Positions 15,678 to 23,788 of a stretch of DNA of 64,000 nt are shown here, in pieces (position 1 is the stretch's first letter; each line of letters opens with the position of its first letter). Source of the DNA: Paenibacillus sp. FSL H8-0548 (GTDB lineage: Bacteria > Bacillota > Bacilli > Paenibacillales > Paenibacillaceae). The stretch spans positions 3,367,501-3,431,500 of the forward strand of contig NZ_CP152049.1 in the NCBI RefSeq assembly GCF_038630985.1, read 5' to 3'. Position numbers and translations under genes: made by a program. The notes beneath the pieces are model-generated. The model worked only from the letters and a program-made list of their open reading frames with translations, ran no database searches and had not been told where the DNA came from.

Positions 15678-15939
15678 TACGATTCGGAAAAGCATCGGTT
15701 TTAACATGGATGATCCTGATGAAAGTGCAGACTTAGAACATGCCATGAAGCGGAAAAACTTTAGTCGATATGTAAAGCAACTCATTCATTTGGATAGAGT
15801 TCAGGGGAGAGAGGGTTTATTATCTGCACAGGCGAAATCAAGTATGTCGATCATAGAGGCTCCTAGCGTACAAATATTCCGTGACGAAGAAAAAGGGCAA
15901 GATGATGTTATTAGTAAAAGCTTTGGTAGTTTTTTGTAG
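15658..15939 (+). CDS. ParR-like ribbon-helix-helix partner
   Basis: The ATG at 15658 lies 20 bp inside the parM-like gene. The 93-residue protein starts with TIRKSIGFNMDDPDESADLEHA followed by KRKNFSRYVKQLIHLD. That is a typical short beta strand and helix-turn-helix of RHH DNA-binding adaptors of the ParR/Alp7R type. The disordered C-terminus would contact the filament. Assignment relies mostly on context and the RHH-like pattern. Confidence 0.65.
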   Translation: MVSKEDNTIRKSIGFNMDDPDESADLEHAMKRKNFSRYVKQLIHLDRVQGREGLLSAQAKSSMSIIEAPSVQIFRDEEKGQDDVISKSFGSFL

Positions 15940-16006
15940 GACATAACAAATAAGGGCTGTTAAGTATCTGGATGAATATCAGAAATATATGGGAGGTTCA
16001 ATAAAT

Positions 16007-16495
16007 TTGGATATGAAAAATATTGAAAAAACGGTCAAAGAAAAGTCTGGAATGCCGGCTAAGAATGGTATGACGCTGGGTGATGTTTGGTTTTCTTCCA
16101 AAGAACATGGTGTGAATTTCATTCAACTGCTAGAAAAATTTAATTGTCACAAGAATCCAGAGTATGCGGCAGCTTGCTACATTGTTTCTCACCCCGAGAT
16201 TTTTCATAGAATTAACTGGAATACATCCAGCGGGCCGATAGGCTGGTATTGGGGAGAATGGATTGGTCAAGATGATGATGATGAAAATGGCTATTGGTCG
16301 GAATCAGCTATAGTCGGACAACTATCCAGTTCATACCGTGGGTTGGTCCAATCAACTGTAGAACTATACACCGGTAGCAAGCATTACTTTAATTTGATGG
16401 GATGGCTAGGCAATGCTGGTGATGAAGTGTACAAATTGTTTGTTCAGTCTTTAGATATTCGCAGGGATCGATTCGTAATCGATATATCTGAGTGA
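16007..16495 (+). CDS. hypothetical phage protein
   Basis: The start is likely TTG at 16007, ten bases after GGAGG; ATG at 16013 is an alternative and ATG at 15989 lies before the ribosome site. The protein has about 162 residues and an acidic central stretch (IGQDDDDENG). It also contains many aromatic residues (GPIGWYWGEWIG). No family recognised. It lies in the middle early/accessory string. Confidence 0.55.
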   Translation: MDMKNIEKTVKEKSGMPAKNGMTLGDVWFSSKEHGVNFIQLLEKFNCHKNPEYAAACYIVSHPEIFHRINWNTSSGPIGWYWGEWIGQDDDDENGYWSESAIVGQLSSSYRGLVQSTVELYTGSKHYFNLMGWLGNAGDEVYKLFVQSLDIRRDRFVIDISE

Positions 16496-16510
16496 GATGG
16501 AGTGGTGAAT

Positions 16511-16675
16511 ATGAGTGATCATGGAATTACCGTAAAGGTCAAGAAAAATCACATCGAATTAGCTGCATCCATTATCAAGTTGAAGGTTTGCAAGAAATGC
16601 AAAACAACAAACAAATATGTTAGGAGCTCCTGTGCTGGGTGTGGGAAATCGTTCAAAAAGCGTTTATCGAGATAA
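16511..16675 (+). CDS. 54-residue zinc-ribbon protein
   Basis: This short gene starts with ATG at 16511; upstream GTGs at 16503 and 16506 are out of frame or lack support. Cysteines at residues 27, 30, 41 and 44 (CKKC...CAGCGK) form two CxxC knuckles in a lysine-rich protein, suggesting a small nucleic-acid-binding zinc ribbon. It lies between two phage genes in the same direction. Confidence 0.5.
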   Translation: MSDHGITVKVKKNHIELAASIIKLKVCKKCKTTNKYVRSSCAGCGKSFKKRLSR

Positions 16676-16714
16676 TGTAATTCAGTGAATATTGAGATGT
16701 ATGGGAGGCGCAAT

Positions 16715-17047
16715 ATGAAAGGTTTGATTATCAAATCGCCATGGATCGAGAAAATACTAGCAGGCGAGAAGGTCTGGGAGATAAGAGGATCAAACACCAA
16801 GATCCGCGGAACCATCGCCCTTATAAAAAGCGGAAGTGGAATGATTTACGGAACAGTGGTTTTAATTAAAAGTTTTCAAGTTACGGATGAGGCATACAAT
16901 CAAGGCGGCAAACACCACTGCATACCGGGAAATTACGAAAACAGATACAAAAAGCGCTATGTGTGGGAACTTAGTTCGCCACAACTTTATGATAAACCCA
17001 TTCCGTTCAAGCACCCACAAGGGGCTGTAATTTGGGTGAATTTATAG
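16715..17047 (+). CDS. ASCH-domain protein
   Basis: ATG at 16715 follows GGGAGGCGCA, which excludes the upstream start at 16685. The 110-residue protein opens MKGLIIKSPWIEKILAGEKVWEIRGSNTKIRGTIALIKSGSGMIYGTV, the signature of the ASCH beta-barrel fold (kpWiekIl.GeKtwEiR). ASCH domains bind RNA or modified nucleosides, and some are amidohydrolases. The role in phage is unknown. The conserved aromatic and Lys/Glu residues around the barrel opening are present. Confidence 0.78.
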   Translation: MKGLIIKSPWIEKILAGEKVWEIRGSNTKIRGTIALIKSGSGMIYGTVVLIKSFQVTDEAYNQGGKHHCIPGNYENRYKKRYVWELSSPQLYDKPIPFKHPQGAVIWVNL

Positions 17048-17077
17048 TGAATACGTAAGACGACAAGGAGGAACGAA

Positions 17078-17407
17078 ATGGAGCGGTTAACGGATGAAGT
17101 GCAAACCGGAGTTTTCGCAACACTTAAAAATCATAAGAGTGAGTCGGGAGAGTTCAGCAAATATGAGGCGTTTTATAATTATTCTTTCGCAGTGACTCGG
17201 CTCAAACAATTTGAGGATGCAGTGGCACCACATCCAATTGATGAATGGCACGAAGATATAGGTGATGTATTATGGTGGTTATTCCCGATCCAAGAACCGC
17301 CATATTGCGGATCGCCGCTGGACTCGAACTGGCCGAACTTTCATACACATTGGACACCGTTAATCATCCCAGGAGAGCCGGATTTTCAAAATAGTAAGGA
17401 GGTATGA
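17078..17407 (+). CDS. hypothetical phage protein
   Basis: ATG at 17078 after AAGGAGGAAC; 109 residues. The C-terminal half is rich in tryptophan and proline (DVLWWLFPIQEPPYCGSPLDSNWPNFHTHWTPL). The N-terminal half is helical. No family recognised. It is 4 bp from the next gene's start and shares its operon. Confidence 0.55.
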   Translation: MERLTDEVQTGVFATLKNHKSESGEFSKYEAFYNYSFAVTRLKQFEDAVAPHPIDEWHEDIGDVLWWLFPIQEPPYCGSPLDSNWPNFHTHWTPLIIPGEPDFQNSKEV

Positions 17408-17411
17408 ATCA

Positions 17412-17855
17412 ATGAACACCTATGAAATAAGCTTTCCTGATTTCTTTAGAAACAATCCGGATTATTCCAAGACGGTATCGGGCAAAACGGCTGGTGCGGC
17501 CAAATACACTTGCTATTTGGAATTCAGTGACGCTTACGATATGACCTTCTTCCAGTTCTTGAAATTCATCAAGTGCCGCAAAGTGGGAGGGTTTAAAGCA
17601 TCGGATCTATTTGGTAACAGTGATCTTTTCGAAGATATGAAGAACAATCGAAATCTTGAATTCGCTAGTATGGGAATGCGAGTCGAGGTAGCTGGCGACA
17701 TGGGAACTATCGTCGGAAGCCATGGTTTCAACCTTCTTGTATGTTTTGATGGAAAATGGCACGGAGAGAACTGCCACCCATGGTGGGAGACAAAGTACTT
17801 TGATAAGAAAGGCAACATTGTTCGCAACTATACAAAGGAGGCAGTAACCATATGA
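17412..17855 (+). CDS. hypothetical protein with SH3-like C-terminus
   Basis: ATG at 17412 after AAGGAGG; 147 residues. The C-terminal region (MRVEVAGDMGTIVGSHGFNL followed by VCFDGKWHGENCHPWWET) looks like a small beta-barrel. The N-terminal half shows no family. The stop overlaps the next ATG by ATGA. Function unknown. Confidence 0.55.
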   Translation: MNTYEISFPDFFRNNPDYSKTVSGKTAGAAKYTCYLEFSDAYDMTFFQFLKFIKCRKVGGFKASDLFGNSDLFEDMKNNRNLEFASMGMRVEVAGDMGTIVGSHGFNLLVCFDGKWHGENCHPWWETKYFDKKGNIVRNYTKEAVTI

Positions 17856-18151
17856 GTGAACAACAAGGAGCATACGCAAGAGGCACGCTGCCGGGTGCAA
17901 AGGAATTATTCGACTCTCTTCCATCAGCTACAGAAAAGTTAGATCGGATTTTTTCAATAAAAATGAAAAACATCGCATCAGCTTCTTTACAGGAGAAAAC
18001 TAGGCAAATCATCCAACATAATATTGATACAAAACCGATGGCACCAAGCACGGAAGTCATTATTTTAACTCTACTTGCAGCATGCGAAGATAACCACAAG
18101 GTTATTGGTGAGCTTTTGGAAGAAATAGAACGTTTAAGGCTACAAAGATAA
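17852..18151 (+). CDS. hypothetical helical protein
   Basis: The ATGA overlap with the previous gene and the AAGGAGG upstream fix the start. The 99-residue protein appears all-helical, with a charged C-terminal helix (ELLEEIERLRLQR). No family recognised. A weak hairpin follows. Confidence 0.55.
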   Translation: MSEQQGAYARGTLPGAKELFDSLPSATEKLDRIFSIKMKNIASASLQEKTRQIIQHNIDTKPMAPSTEVIILTLLAACEDNHKVIGELLEEIERLRLQR

Positions 18152-18193
18152 AAAAGCCTCCGGCTCTGTTGGGGAACGGGCGCCGAAGGTCTT
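18152..18193 (+). terminator. weak terminator-like hairpin
   Basis: AAGCCTCCGGC pairs imperfectly with GCCGAAGGTCTT (one bulge, one mismatch) across an 18-base loop, followed by TTTAT. It may partly end the middle transcript before the late regulator. Confidence 0.35.
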
Positions 18194-18237
18194 TATACAA
18201 CACTCATCTTCCATTATAACATAAAGGGGATGAGGGG

Positions 18238-18630
18238 ATGCTGGCAATGGCAGACTTTGAACAGGTGGATCTATTTCCAAGGGCGACGGTAACTGATATT
18301 AGAGATGCTAAAAAACATTTAAACCACTTCCAAAAATATGAATCAATGGCAGCTGAATTAAAACGGCGCGGACTTGACACTTTGACCGTCCAACAACTCA
18401 ATTTATATAATTTACTTATCAGCAGATTAGCTAATCTACGTAGTGCAGTTAATCTTATTATTGACACAGAGGTTCGTGAGATTATAGAGTATCGTTACAT
18501 TGAGGGCAACAAGCATGCAGTAACAATCGAACATTTTTCTGGCCCTATGGACGATAGAACTATTGAAAGGAAATTATGTAAAGGCATTGAGTCGGTTGCT
18601 GAGTCTTACAAAATAATGACGGTAAAATGA
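18238..18630 (+). CDS. ArpU/RinA-like late transcription regulator
   Basis: ATG at 18238 after ATGAGGGG; 130 residues. The helical N-terminus is followed by VREIIEYRYIEGNKHAVTIEHFSGPMDDRTIERKL, a sigma-70 region-4-like HTH found in ArpU/RinA-type phage late regulators. Its place between middle genes and the packaging module fits activation of late genes. The exact family is uncertain. Confidence 0.65.
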   Translation: MLAMADFEQVDLFPRATVTDIRDAKKHLNHFQKYESMAAELKRRGLDTLTVQQLNLYNLLISRLANLRSAVNLIIDTEVREIIEYRYIEGNKHAVTIEHFSGPMDDRTIERKLCKGIESVAESYKIMTVK

Positions 18631-18669
18631 CGGTGTTTTGCCGTTATCCTGCCGCTACGGAAAACGTTT

Positions 18670-18918
18670 ATAAGGGATACAGTAGAGTCAATAGAGCGAA
18701 AGCTCGGGAGACTCCTGCTGTATCCCTTATCATTTGCAGGACTCGGCCATGCGGTGGGTCATATGACCTTAGACGTTTAGCGTCAAGCGTGTGGTGGTGA
18801 GGTGGGGTTAAATGCCCTTTACAAGGTGACGATTGTCCCTTGTTCAATTAACTGGATCATTCCGGTTAATCGAAGAACGGATAATAGTAATTCGAGCCGT
18901 CCAACTGGGCGGCTTTTT
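18670..18918 (+). ncRNA. candidate structured RNA with closing terminator
   Basis: There is no supported gene between 18631 and 18955, but the stretch is full of hairpins. First is a nested 61-nt element: a 13-bp outer stem (18670-18682 with 18718-18730), inner GAGTC/GACTC, and GAGC-GAAA-GCTC with a GNRA loop. Next come the palindrome GGTCATATGACC (18757-18768), GACG-TTTAG-CGTC (18772-18784), and ATTAACTGG/CCGGTTAAT (18847-18870). A terminator closes the series. CCTGC (18714-18718) can also pair with GCAGG (18736-18740), allowing an alternative fold. No known RNA class is recognised. Confidence 0.45.
18896..18918 (+). terminator. rho-independent terminator
   Basis: The stem GCCGTCC/GGGCGGC (one G-U pair) has an AACT loop and is followed by five Ts. 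It closes the hairpin-rich stretch upstream of the next small gene. Confidence 0.75.
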
Positions 18919-18955
18919 GCATGAGTAAAATCCCGCTAAGAAGGAGGAGCTGGAC

Positions 18956-19141
18956 ATGAAGAAAAGAAGATCTCCACCACCAATCATTCAGCCGGTTAAA
19001 TGCCGTGGTTGTATTTGGGGTAAATGGCAAGATACAGTTCAAATATGTCACAGATCGAGGTGTGTGAGAAATGAAGAAATGGCTGAAGCGAATACTAAAA
19101 AGAATTTTCGATCAATCATCACCAGCGCCGCGAAATCGTAG
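18956..19141 (+). CDS. 61-residue cysteine-containing small protein
   Basis: ATG at 18956 follows AAGGAGGAGC. The protein holds a CRGCIWGKW...QICHRSRC cluster that could bind zinc. The final third overlaps another short frame with its own start (19071), so the true end may involve overlapping small genes. No family recognised. Confidence 0.5.
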   Translation: MKKRRSPPPIIQPVKCRGCIWGKWQDTVQICHRSRCVRNEEMAEANTKKNFRSIITSAAKS

Positions 19142-19169
19142 AGAGCGTCGACATGGTAGAACGAATTGA
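19071..19169 (+). CDS. 32-residue basic peptide (overlapping small gene)
   Basis: ATG at 19071 after GAGGTGTGTGAGA. The peptide MKKWLKRILKRIFDQSSPAP... is strongly basic and amphipathic. It overlaps the 3' end of the 18956 gene and its TGA overlaps the TTG of the next tiny gene. The nested coupling argues for a real gene, but the evidence is modest. Confidence 0.35.
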   Translation: MKKWLKRILKRIFDQSSPAPRNRRERRHGRTN

Positions 19170-19258
19170 AGTTTTTTCGCGGATTGTTGTGGGGGCTGCT
19201 ATTCAGCATCATCATATGGATAGGAATTTTTGTTTTGATATTTAACTTGATTCATTAG
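19166..19258 (+). CDS. 30-residue membrane peptide
   Basis: The TTG start overlaps the stop of the preceding basic peptide. MKFFRGLLWGLLFSIIIWIG and the remaining hydrophobic residues form one membrane span behind a short basic N-terminus. Such tiny hydrophobic peptides are common near phage packaging genes, with unknown function. Confidence 0.4.
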   Translation: MKFFRGLLWGLLFSIIIWIGIFVLIFNLIH

Positions 19259-19264
19259 ATTAAT

Positions 19265-19284
19265 AATCCCAAACGTTTGGGATT
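19265..19284. promoter_or_regulatory. 20-bp perfect palindrome
   Basis: AATCCCAAACGTTTGGGATT is fully self-complementary and is followed by TTAG. Its right half plus flank (CGTTTGGGATTTTAG) recurs at 46903-46917. It may be a protein-binding site or a terminator-like hairpin for the small-gene cluster. Confidence 0.45.
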
Positions 19285-19303
19285 TTAGAGTGAGGTGGTG
19301 GTG

Positions 19304-19864
19304 ATGAAACTAGTACAGCCCATCCGCGATCAAGAAGTCATAGATGGGATTAAGGCGTACCTCAAGCTGCGGAGCATTCGTGACTTCCTTTTATTTTGTA
19401 TTGGCATCTACAGCGGATTGCGCGTTTCTGATTTATTATCTTTGCGCGTCTGGATGGTAAAGGGAACTCACGTAAGAATTATCGAAAAGAAGAACATTCA
19501 TGATAAAACCTTCATCATTCATCCATCAATCAGAGAAGTATTAGATGCATATATTAAGGGGATGCAAGACAATGATTTTTTATTCCCGAGTCGCCAGGTA
19601 AAAACAAAGGCGCGTTTAAAGAAGCAACCTGTTCATCGCAGCACAGCTTATCGCATGTTGAACAATGTTTCTCGAGAGTTCAAACTGAAAGACATTGGAT
19701 GTCATAGCCTTAGAAAAACTTGGGGTTATCAATTATATAAGCAAGATCCCGAGAACATAGCGTTACTAATGAAGATGTTCGGTCACAGTGAAATGAGGAT
19801 CACACTAGACTATATATGTATGACTCAAGACATGATGGACGATGCAATATCGCGCCTAAAATGA
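19304..19864 (+). CDS. small second tyrosine recombinase
   Basis: ATG at 19304 after GTGAGGTGGTGG; 186 residues, only a catalytic domain without the core-binding N-terminus. Catalytic residues are visible: Arg in SGLRVSDLL, the Lys region, CHSLRK (His...Arg), FGHSEMR (His) and LDYI (Tyr). Short integrase-like genes of this kind occur directly before terS in many Bacillales phages. They are not the lysogeny integrase, and a role in packaging-region DNA processing is only inferred. Confidence 0.75.
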   Translation: MKLVQPIRDQEVIDGIKAYLKLRSIRDFLLFCIGIYSGLRVSDLLSLRVWMVKGTHVRIIEKKNIHDKTFIIHPSIREVLDAYIKGMQDNDFLFPSRQVKTKARLKKQPVHRSTAYRMLNNVSREFKLKDIGCHSLRKTWGYQLYKQDPENIALLMKMFGHSEMRITLDYICMTQDMMDDAISRLK

Positions 19865-19867
19865 TTT

Positions 19868-19901
19868 TGAGTGCATCATAATACGGTCATTGTTGCACTC
19901 A
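19868..19901 (+). terminator. hairpin after the recombinase
   Basis: TGAGTGCA pairs with TGCACTCA (8 bp, 18-base loop), followed by TTTTC. It lies immediately past the stop codon and probably ends this transcript. Confidence 0.45.
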
Positions 19902-19954
19902 TTTTCAGAAAGCGAGTAAAAGCCTTGACAATGCTAGAAAAACCATGTTTTAGC

Positions 19955-19986
19955 GAGTGCAACACAATGTTAGTTGTGATTCACTC
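19955..19986. other. dyad upstream of terS, possible packaging-site element
   Basis: GAGTG-CAA-CACAA pairs with TTGTG-ATT-CACTC: two 5-bp stems with a symmetric internal loop and a six-base apex. It repeats the GAGTG motif of the preceding hairpin. The location just upstream of terS is typical for pac or cos, but nothing shows the type. Confidence 0.35.
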
Positions 19987-20129
19987 AGGAACCAGTTTTT
20001 AGGAGAAAAGAGGTAATTATCATGTAGTCGAAACAACGAATTACGCACAGCGCTTTTCATCATTTAGGGCGCGATAAGGTGAAAATAGGAAAACCACTCA
20101 ATTCACTTGGAGGTGGGGTTGATGAAGTA

Positions 20130-20852
20130 ATGGCGAGAGAGCAAAGCCCAGACCAAAAACGAGCGTTTAAATTGTGGTTTGATAGCGGAAAGACCATGAA
20201 ACCAGCAGCAATTGCAGAAGAATTAGGAATCAGCGCAGCGCTTGTTCGTAAATGGAAAAGTTATTACAAGTGGGAAGAAATCAAACCCAAAGGTCGCGGT
20301 GCTCCTAAAGGCAATAAGAATGCAATTGGTAACAAAGGCGGCGGTCCTGTTGGAAATGATAAGGCCGTTAAACATGGTCTATTCCGTAAATTCCTACCGC
20401 AGGATGAGGAAACATTACAGATTTACGATATGACCGCGGATTTATCTCCTCTTGATATTTTATGGGAAGGCATACGAATCAAGTGGACTAATTTCATTCG
20501 CTCACAAACGATTCAGCATGTCAAAGATAAGAAGGACATCACTAAGGTTCTCGTTAAAAAGAAACCTGGTATGTTCGGTACTGAGCAAGAGTGGGAGTAT
20601 CAACAGCCTTGGGACAAGCAAGCTGTTGCTATGACATCCCAATCAGCAGCATTTAACACCATCGTGCGTTCAATTAAGCAATACGAAGACATGCTTCGTA
20701 CAATGCCAGTTGAGGACGTACAAGAAGAACATAAATTGCGCATCCAGAAGCTGAAGCTAGAAGTCGAGAAACTGGCCAACAACGATGATGACATCGATGA
20801 CGATTCCAAATTAATCGATGATTGGGTAAACGGGGTAATGCAAAATGAGTAA
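20130..20852 (+). CDS. terS: terminase small subunit
   Basis: The start is probably ATG at 20130 (MAREQSPDQKRAFKLW), matching PBSX-type small subunits; a GTG at 20079 is an in-frame alternative. It has about 240 residues. The N-terminal HTH (KPAAIAEELGISAALVRKWK) binds DNA. It is followed by the characteristic basic linker KGRGAPKGNKNAIGNKGGG, a central oligomerisation region and an acidic C-terminus. It overlaps terL by 8 bp. It recognises phage DNA for packaging. Confidence 0.88.
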   Translation: MAREQSPDQKRAFKLWFDSGKTMKPAAIAEELGISAALVRKWKSYYKWEEIKPKGRGAPKGNKNAIGNKGGGPVGNDKAVKHGLFRKFLPQDEETLQIYDMTADLSPLDILWEGIRIKWTNFIRSQTIQHVKDKKDITKVLVKKKPGMFGTEQEWEYQQPWDKQAVAMTSQSAAFNTIVRSIKQYEDMLRTMPVEDVQEEHKLRIQKLKLEVEKLANNDDDIDDDSKLIDDWVNGVMQNE

Positions 20853-22299
20853 GTTAGAGAGCCTAACAAAGCGGATGGCAGCATTCAAGAAGCGGATACC
20901 GGTATATCAAAAGAGCCCTAATACCTTTTTTCGTGAGGTTCTTAACTTCACACCTGATCAGTGGCAGGCAGAAGTTTCAAGCGATATAGCTAATCATCCG
21001 CTCGTTTCCGTTAGATCAGGTCAAGGCGTAGGTAAGACAGCGGTCGAGGCAACTATTGCTCTATGGTTCCTATGTTGCTTTCCATTCCCTCGTGTTGTAT
21101 GTACAGCTCCAACGCGACAGCAGCTTAATGATGTACTATGGGCTGAAATCAGCAAATGGCAGTCCAAGAGCCCAATTCTGAAACGCATTCTTAAATGGAC
21201 GAAAACAAAAGTCTATATGCGAAAGAATGAAGAACGATGGTTCGCAACAGCCCGAACAGCGACTAAGCCTGAGAACATGCAAGGATTCCACGAAGACAAT
21301 ATGTTGTTTATTGTGGATGAAGCATCCGGTGTTGACGATCGCATTATGGCTGCGATATTCGGTACACTCTCCGGAGAGAACAATAAGCTTTTCATGTGTG
21401 GGAACCCAACTAAAACGAGTGGGTTCTTTTTTGATTCACACAACCGAGACCGCGGCATATATAAAACGCATCAAGTGTCTTGTCTCGATAGTCCACGAAC
21501 CAGCAAAGAAAATATCGCCATGCTTGAACGAAAGTACGGCAGGGATAGCGATGTATGGCGCGTCAGGGTAGAAGGTCAGTTTCCCCGCGGTGAAGCAGGA
21601 ACATTTATCACATTAGAAGCTGCTGAATTTGCTGCAAAGGAAGTTAAGGTTAATCATACCGGAACCGTATTAACGATTGGTTGTGACGTTGCTCGTTTCG
21701 GAGATGACGAAACCTCGATCTATGCTGGCATAGGTAAGAAGACAGTCGGTCAGAAGCATCATCATAAAGAGAATACGATGGTTACCGCTGGCTGGGTGGT
21801 GCGATTAACAAAGGATCTTTTGCTGGAGCATACCAACATCGAAAGAATTATTATTCGAGTGGATGATACCGGTGTCGGCGGCGGCGTAACGGATCGGTTA
21901 AACGAAATCGTCCTAGAAGAAGGTTTATTCTGGGAGATCGTACCGATTAACAACAACGGCAAGACGCTTGATGAGCACTATGGAAACTTAGGCTCAGAGA
22001 TGTGGGGTACGATTCGGACCGAGCTTGAAGGAAACATGACAGATTTCATCAATGGACAGCTACCTGAATTTGAGCTTCCTGATGATGATACATTGATCTC
22101 TCAGCTCTCCACTCGTAAATGGCGGATGACTTCCAAAGGTAAAATCATGTTGGAAAGCAAGGATGATATGAAAAATCGTGGGCTTAAGTCGCCAGATAGA
22201 GCGGATGCTTTCGTATTAGCCTTTGGTGAGTATATGGTGGAGCCTCAGATAGAGCGTGTAATGACACCTTTCATTGGTGGTGTGACTATTCGGAGATAG
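20845..22299 (+). CDS. terL: terminase large subunit
   Basis: The 484-residue protein has an N-terminal packaging ATPase with Walker A SGQGVGKT (about 58-65) and Walker B MLFIVDEA (about 153-160). The coupling motif GNPTKTSGFF follows. The C-terminal RNase H-like nuclease begins with GCDVARFGDD, and further acidic residues are seen in VDDTGVGGG and SPDRADAF. It cuts and translocates DNA into the prohead through the portal. Length and motifs are complete. Confidence 0.93.
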   Translation: MSKLESLTKRMAAFKKRIPVYQKSPNTFFREVLNFTPDQWQAEVSSDIANHPLVSVRSGQGVGKTAVEATIALWFLCCFPFPRVVCTAPTRQQLNDVLWAEISKWQSKSPILKRILKWTKTKVYMRKNEERWFATARTATKPENMQGFHEDNMLFIVDEASGVDDRIMAAIFGTLSGENNKLFMCGNPTKTSGFFFDSHNRDRGIYKTHQVSCLDSPRTSKENIAMLERKYGRDSDVWRVRVEGQFPRGEAGTFITLEAAEFAAKEVKVNHTGTVLTIGCDVARFGDDETSIYAGIGKKTVGQKHHHKENTMVTAGWVVRLTKDLLLEHTNIERIIIRVDDTGVGGGVTDRLNEIVLEEGLFWEIVPINNNGKTLDEHYGNLGSEMWGTIRTELEGNMTDFINGQLPEFELPDDDTLISQLSTRKWRMTSKGKIMLESKDDMKNRGLKSPDRADAFVLAFGEYMVEPQIERVMTPFIGGVTIRR

Positions 22300-22335
22300 C
22301 GATAACAATGTTCCATATAGAAAGGAGGCGAAGAC

Positions 22336-23784
22336 TTGAAATGGTATCAGAAGGCAATCTATTCGATTGCAATGAGCGTGCTCCCTGCATCTGTTAAGAA
22401 TCGGATGATGGGAGGAGGAAGGGCAACCGTTCCAAAGAGTGCGAATCCCACTGGTATTTTCAACTGGTTACCAAAGAAGTACCAACAAGCGCACAACATC
22501 GATCTAACCAAGCTTCAAAGCTATACAGCTGAGGAATTGCTAGAGCTGCTTATATCCGTTCATCCGGACGTTTCCTATGCCCTGTACACGTACTTGAGGA
22601 TGGGAGACACATCGTTAACGTTTACAGCGAAGAAGTCCAACAACAATAACGATAAAAGCGGACAACGTGTACTGGATGATATCAAAAGCATGCTGAATAC
22701 ACCGCTGCCGTCACCTGGTTATCAGCATGGACGTTCCTTGGATAAGCTGGACACCGTTCAGCGGATGATGGTTATGGTTCGTGGAGCTTGCGCTGGAGAA
22801 GTCGTGCTGAATGAACGATGCAATGATGTCATTGATATTGTTCCTGTTGATCCGGCCCTCATATGGTTTAGAAGGGAGACGGACACCGATCGCCTCACAC
22901 CTTGGCAATATGTTAAGTATCCAAGGCGACTATCGGGAGAAGAATGGTTCGGGCAATACAAGAAGATCGACACTCCGACATTCATATATGAAGAGTTCGA
23001 TCCAATGGTTGATGATCCCTATGGTCGAACACCGATGTTGCCGGTGCTTCAAGTAGTGTTCTTCCATCTTCAGGTGTTGCAGGATCTTAAAGCGGTCGTG
23101 CATAACCAAGGCTATCCACGCTTAGACGTTTCCATGATGGAAGAGATCATGTTGAAGAACGCACCACCATCTGTAAAGAATGATCCAGCTGCTCAGCAGA
23201 AGTTTTTAAGCGAACGAATGGGCGAAGTAATGGCCCATTTCAATTCTCTGAAACCGGACGATACTTTCATACATTGGGACAGCATTAAGGTGGAGTATCT
23301 AAAAGGCGGTAGCACTGGCCCGATGATCGATATTAAGAAGCTAATCGACATCATTGATACGCAAATGGCTACATCACTTAAAACGTTACTGACCATCTTA
23401 TCTCGGCATCAAGGCTCGACAGAGACATACAGCTCTATTGATACCCAAATATACATTAAAAATGTAGAGTCCGCACGGAGCGTAACCAAGCGTTTCTGGC
23501 AGCGGGCTTTTTCTATGTCCGCTAGGGTAAGGGGAACACAAACGAATGTAGAAGTTGATTATGCTCCTATTGACTTGCGATCTGAAAATGAGGTCGAAAG
23601 AGATAGGCGTTCCAAGATTGGTAACTATGTTTTGGCTGAGAAGGAGCTTTATATCACACCGCTAGAGGCTGCGGAGGAAGTTCGTTGGACACTTGGTTTG
23701 GACGCCAAGATTCCTGCTGAACTGGCAGATAAACTGAAGCATAAGCGAGATACAGTTCCTGATCCAGAGGGAGGAGGTGAATAA
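22336..23784 (+). CDS. portal protein
   Basis: TTG start shortly after AAGGAGGCG; 482 residues. It lies directly behind terL and before the protease/scaffold, the fixed place of the portal. Portal-like patterns are the N-terminal wing, FDPMVDDPYGRTPMLPVL in the crown/clip part, and the long helix of LIDIIDTQMATSLKTLLTILSRHQGSTETYSSI. The dodecameric ring connects head and tail and is the DNA channel. Confidence 0.85.
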   Translation: MKWYQKAIYSIAMSVLPASVKNRMMGGGRATVPKSANPTGIFNWLPKKYQQAHNIDLTKLQSYTAEELLELLISVHPDVSYALYTYLRMGDTSLTFTAKKSNNNNDKSGQRVLDDIKSMLNTPLPSPGYQHGRSLDKLDTVQRMMVMVRGACAGEVVLNERCNDVIDIVPVDPALIWFRRETDTDRLTPWQYVKYPRRLSGEEWFGQYKKIDTPTFIYEEFDPMVDDPYGRTPMLPVLQVVFFHLQVLQDLKAVVHNQGYPRLDVSMMEEIMLKNAPPSVKNDPAAQQKFLSERMGEVMAHFNSLKPDDTFIHWDSIKVEYLKGGSTGPMIDIKKLIDIIDTQMATSLKTLLTILSRHQGSTETYSSIDTQIYIKNVESARSVTKRFWQRAFSMSARVRGTQTNVEVDYAPIDLRSENEVERDRRSKIGNYVLAEKELYITPLEAAEEVRWTLGLDAKIPAELADKLKHKRDTVPDPEGGGE

Positions 23785-23788
23785 CTAA

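Noticed and set aside
17728..18099. 123-residue minus-strand frame
   Set aside because: It is antisense to two genes joined by ATGA overlap with good ribosome sites.
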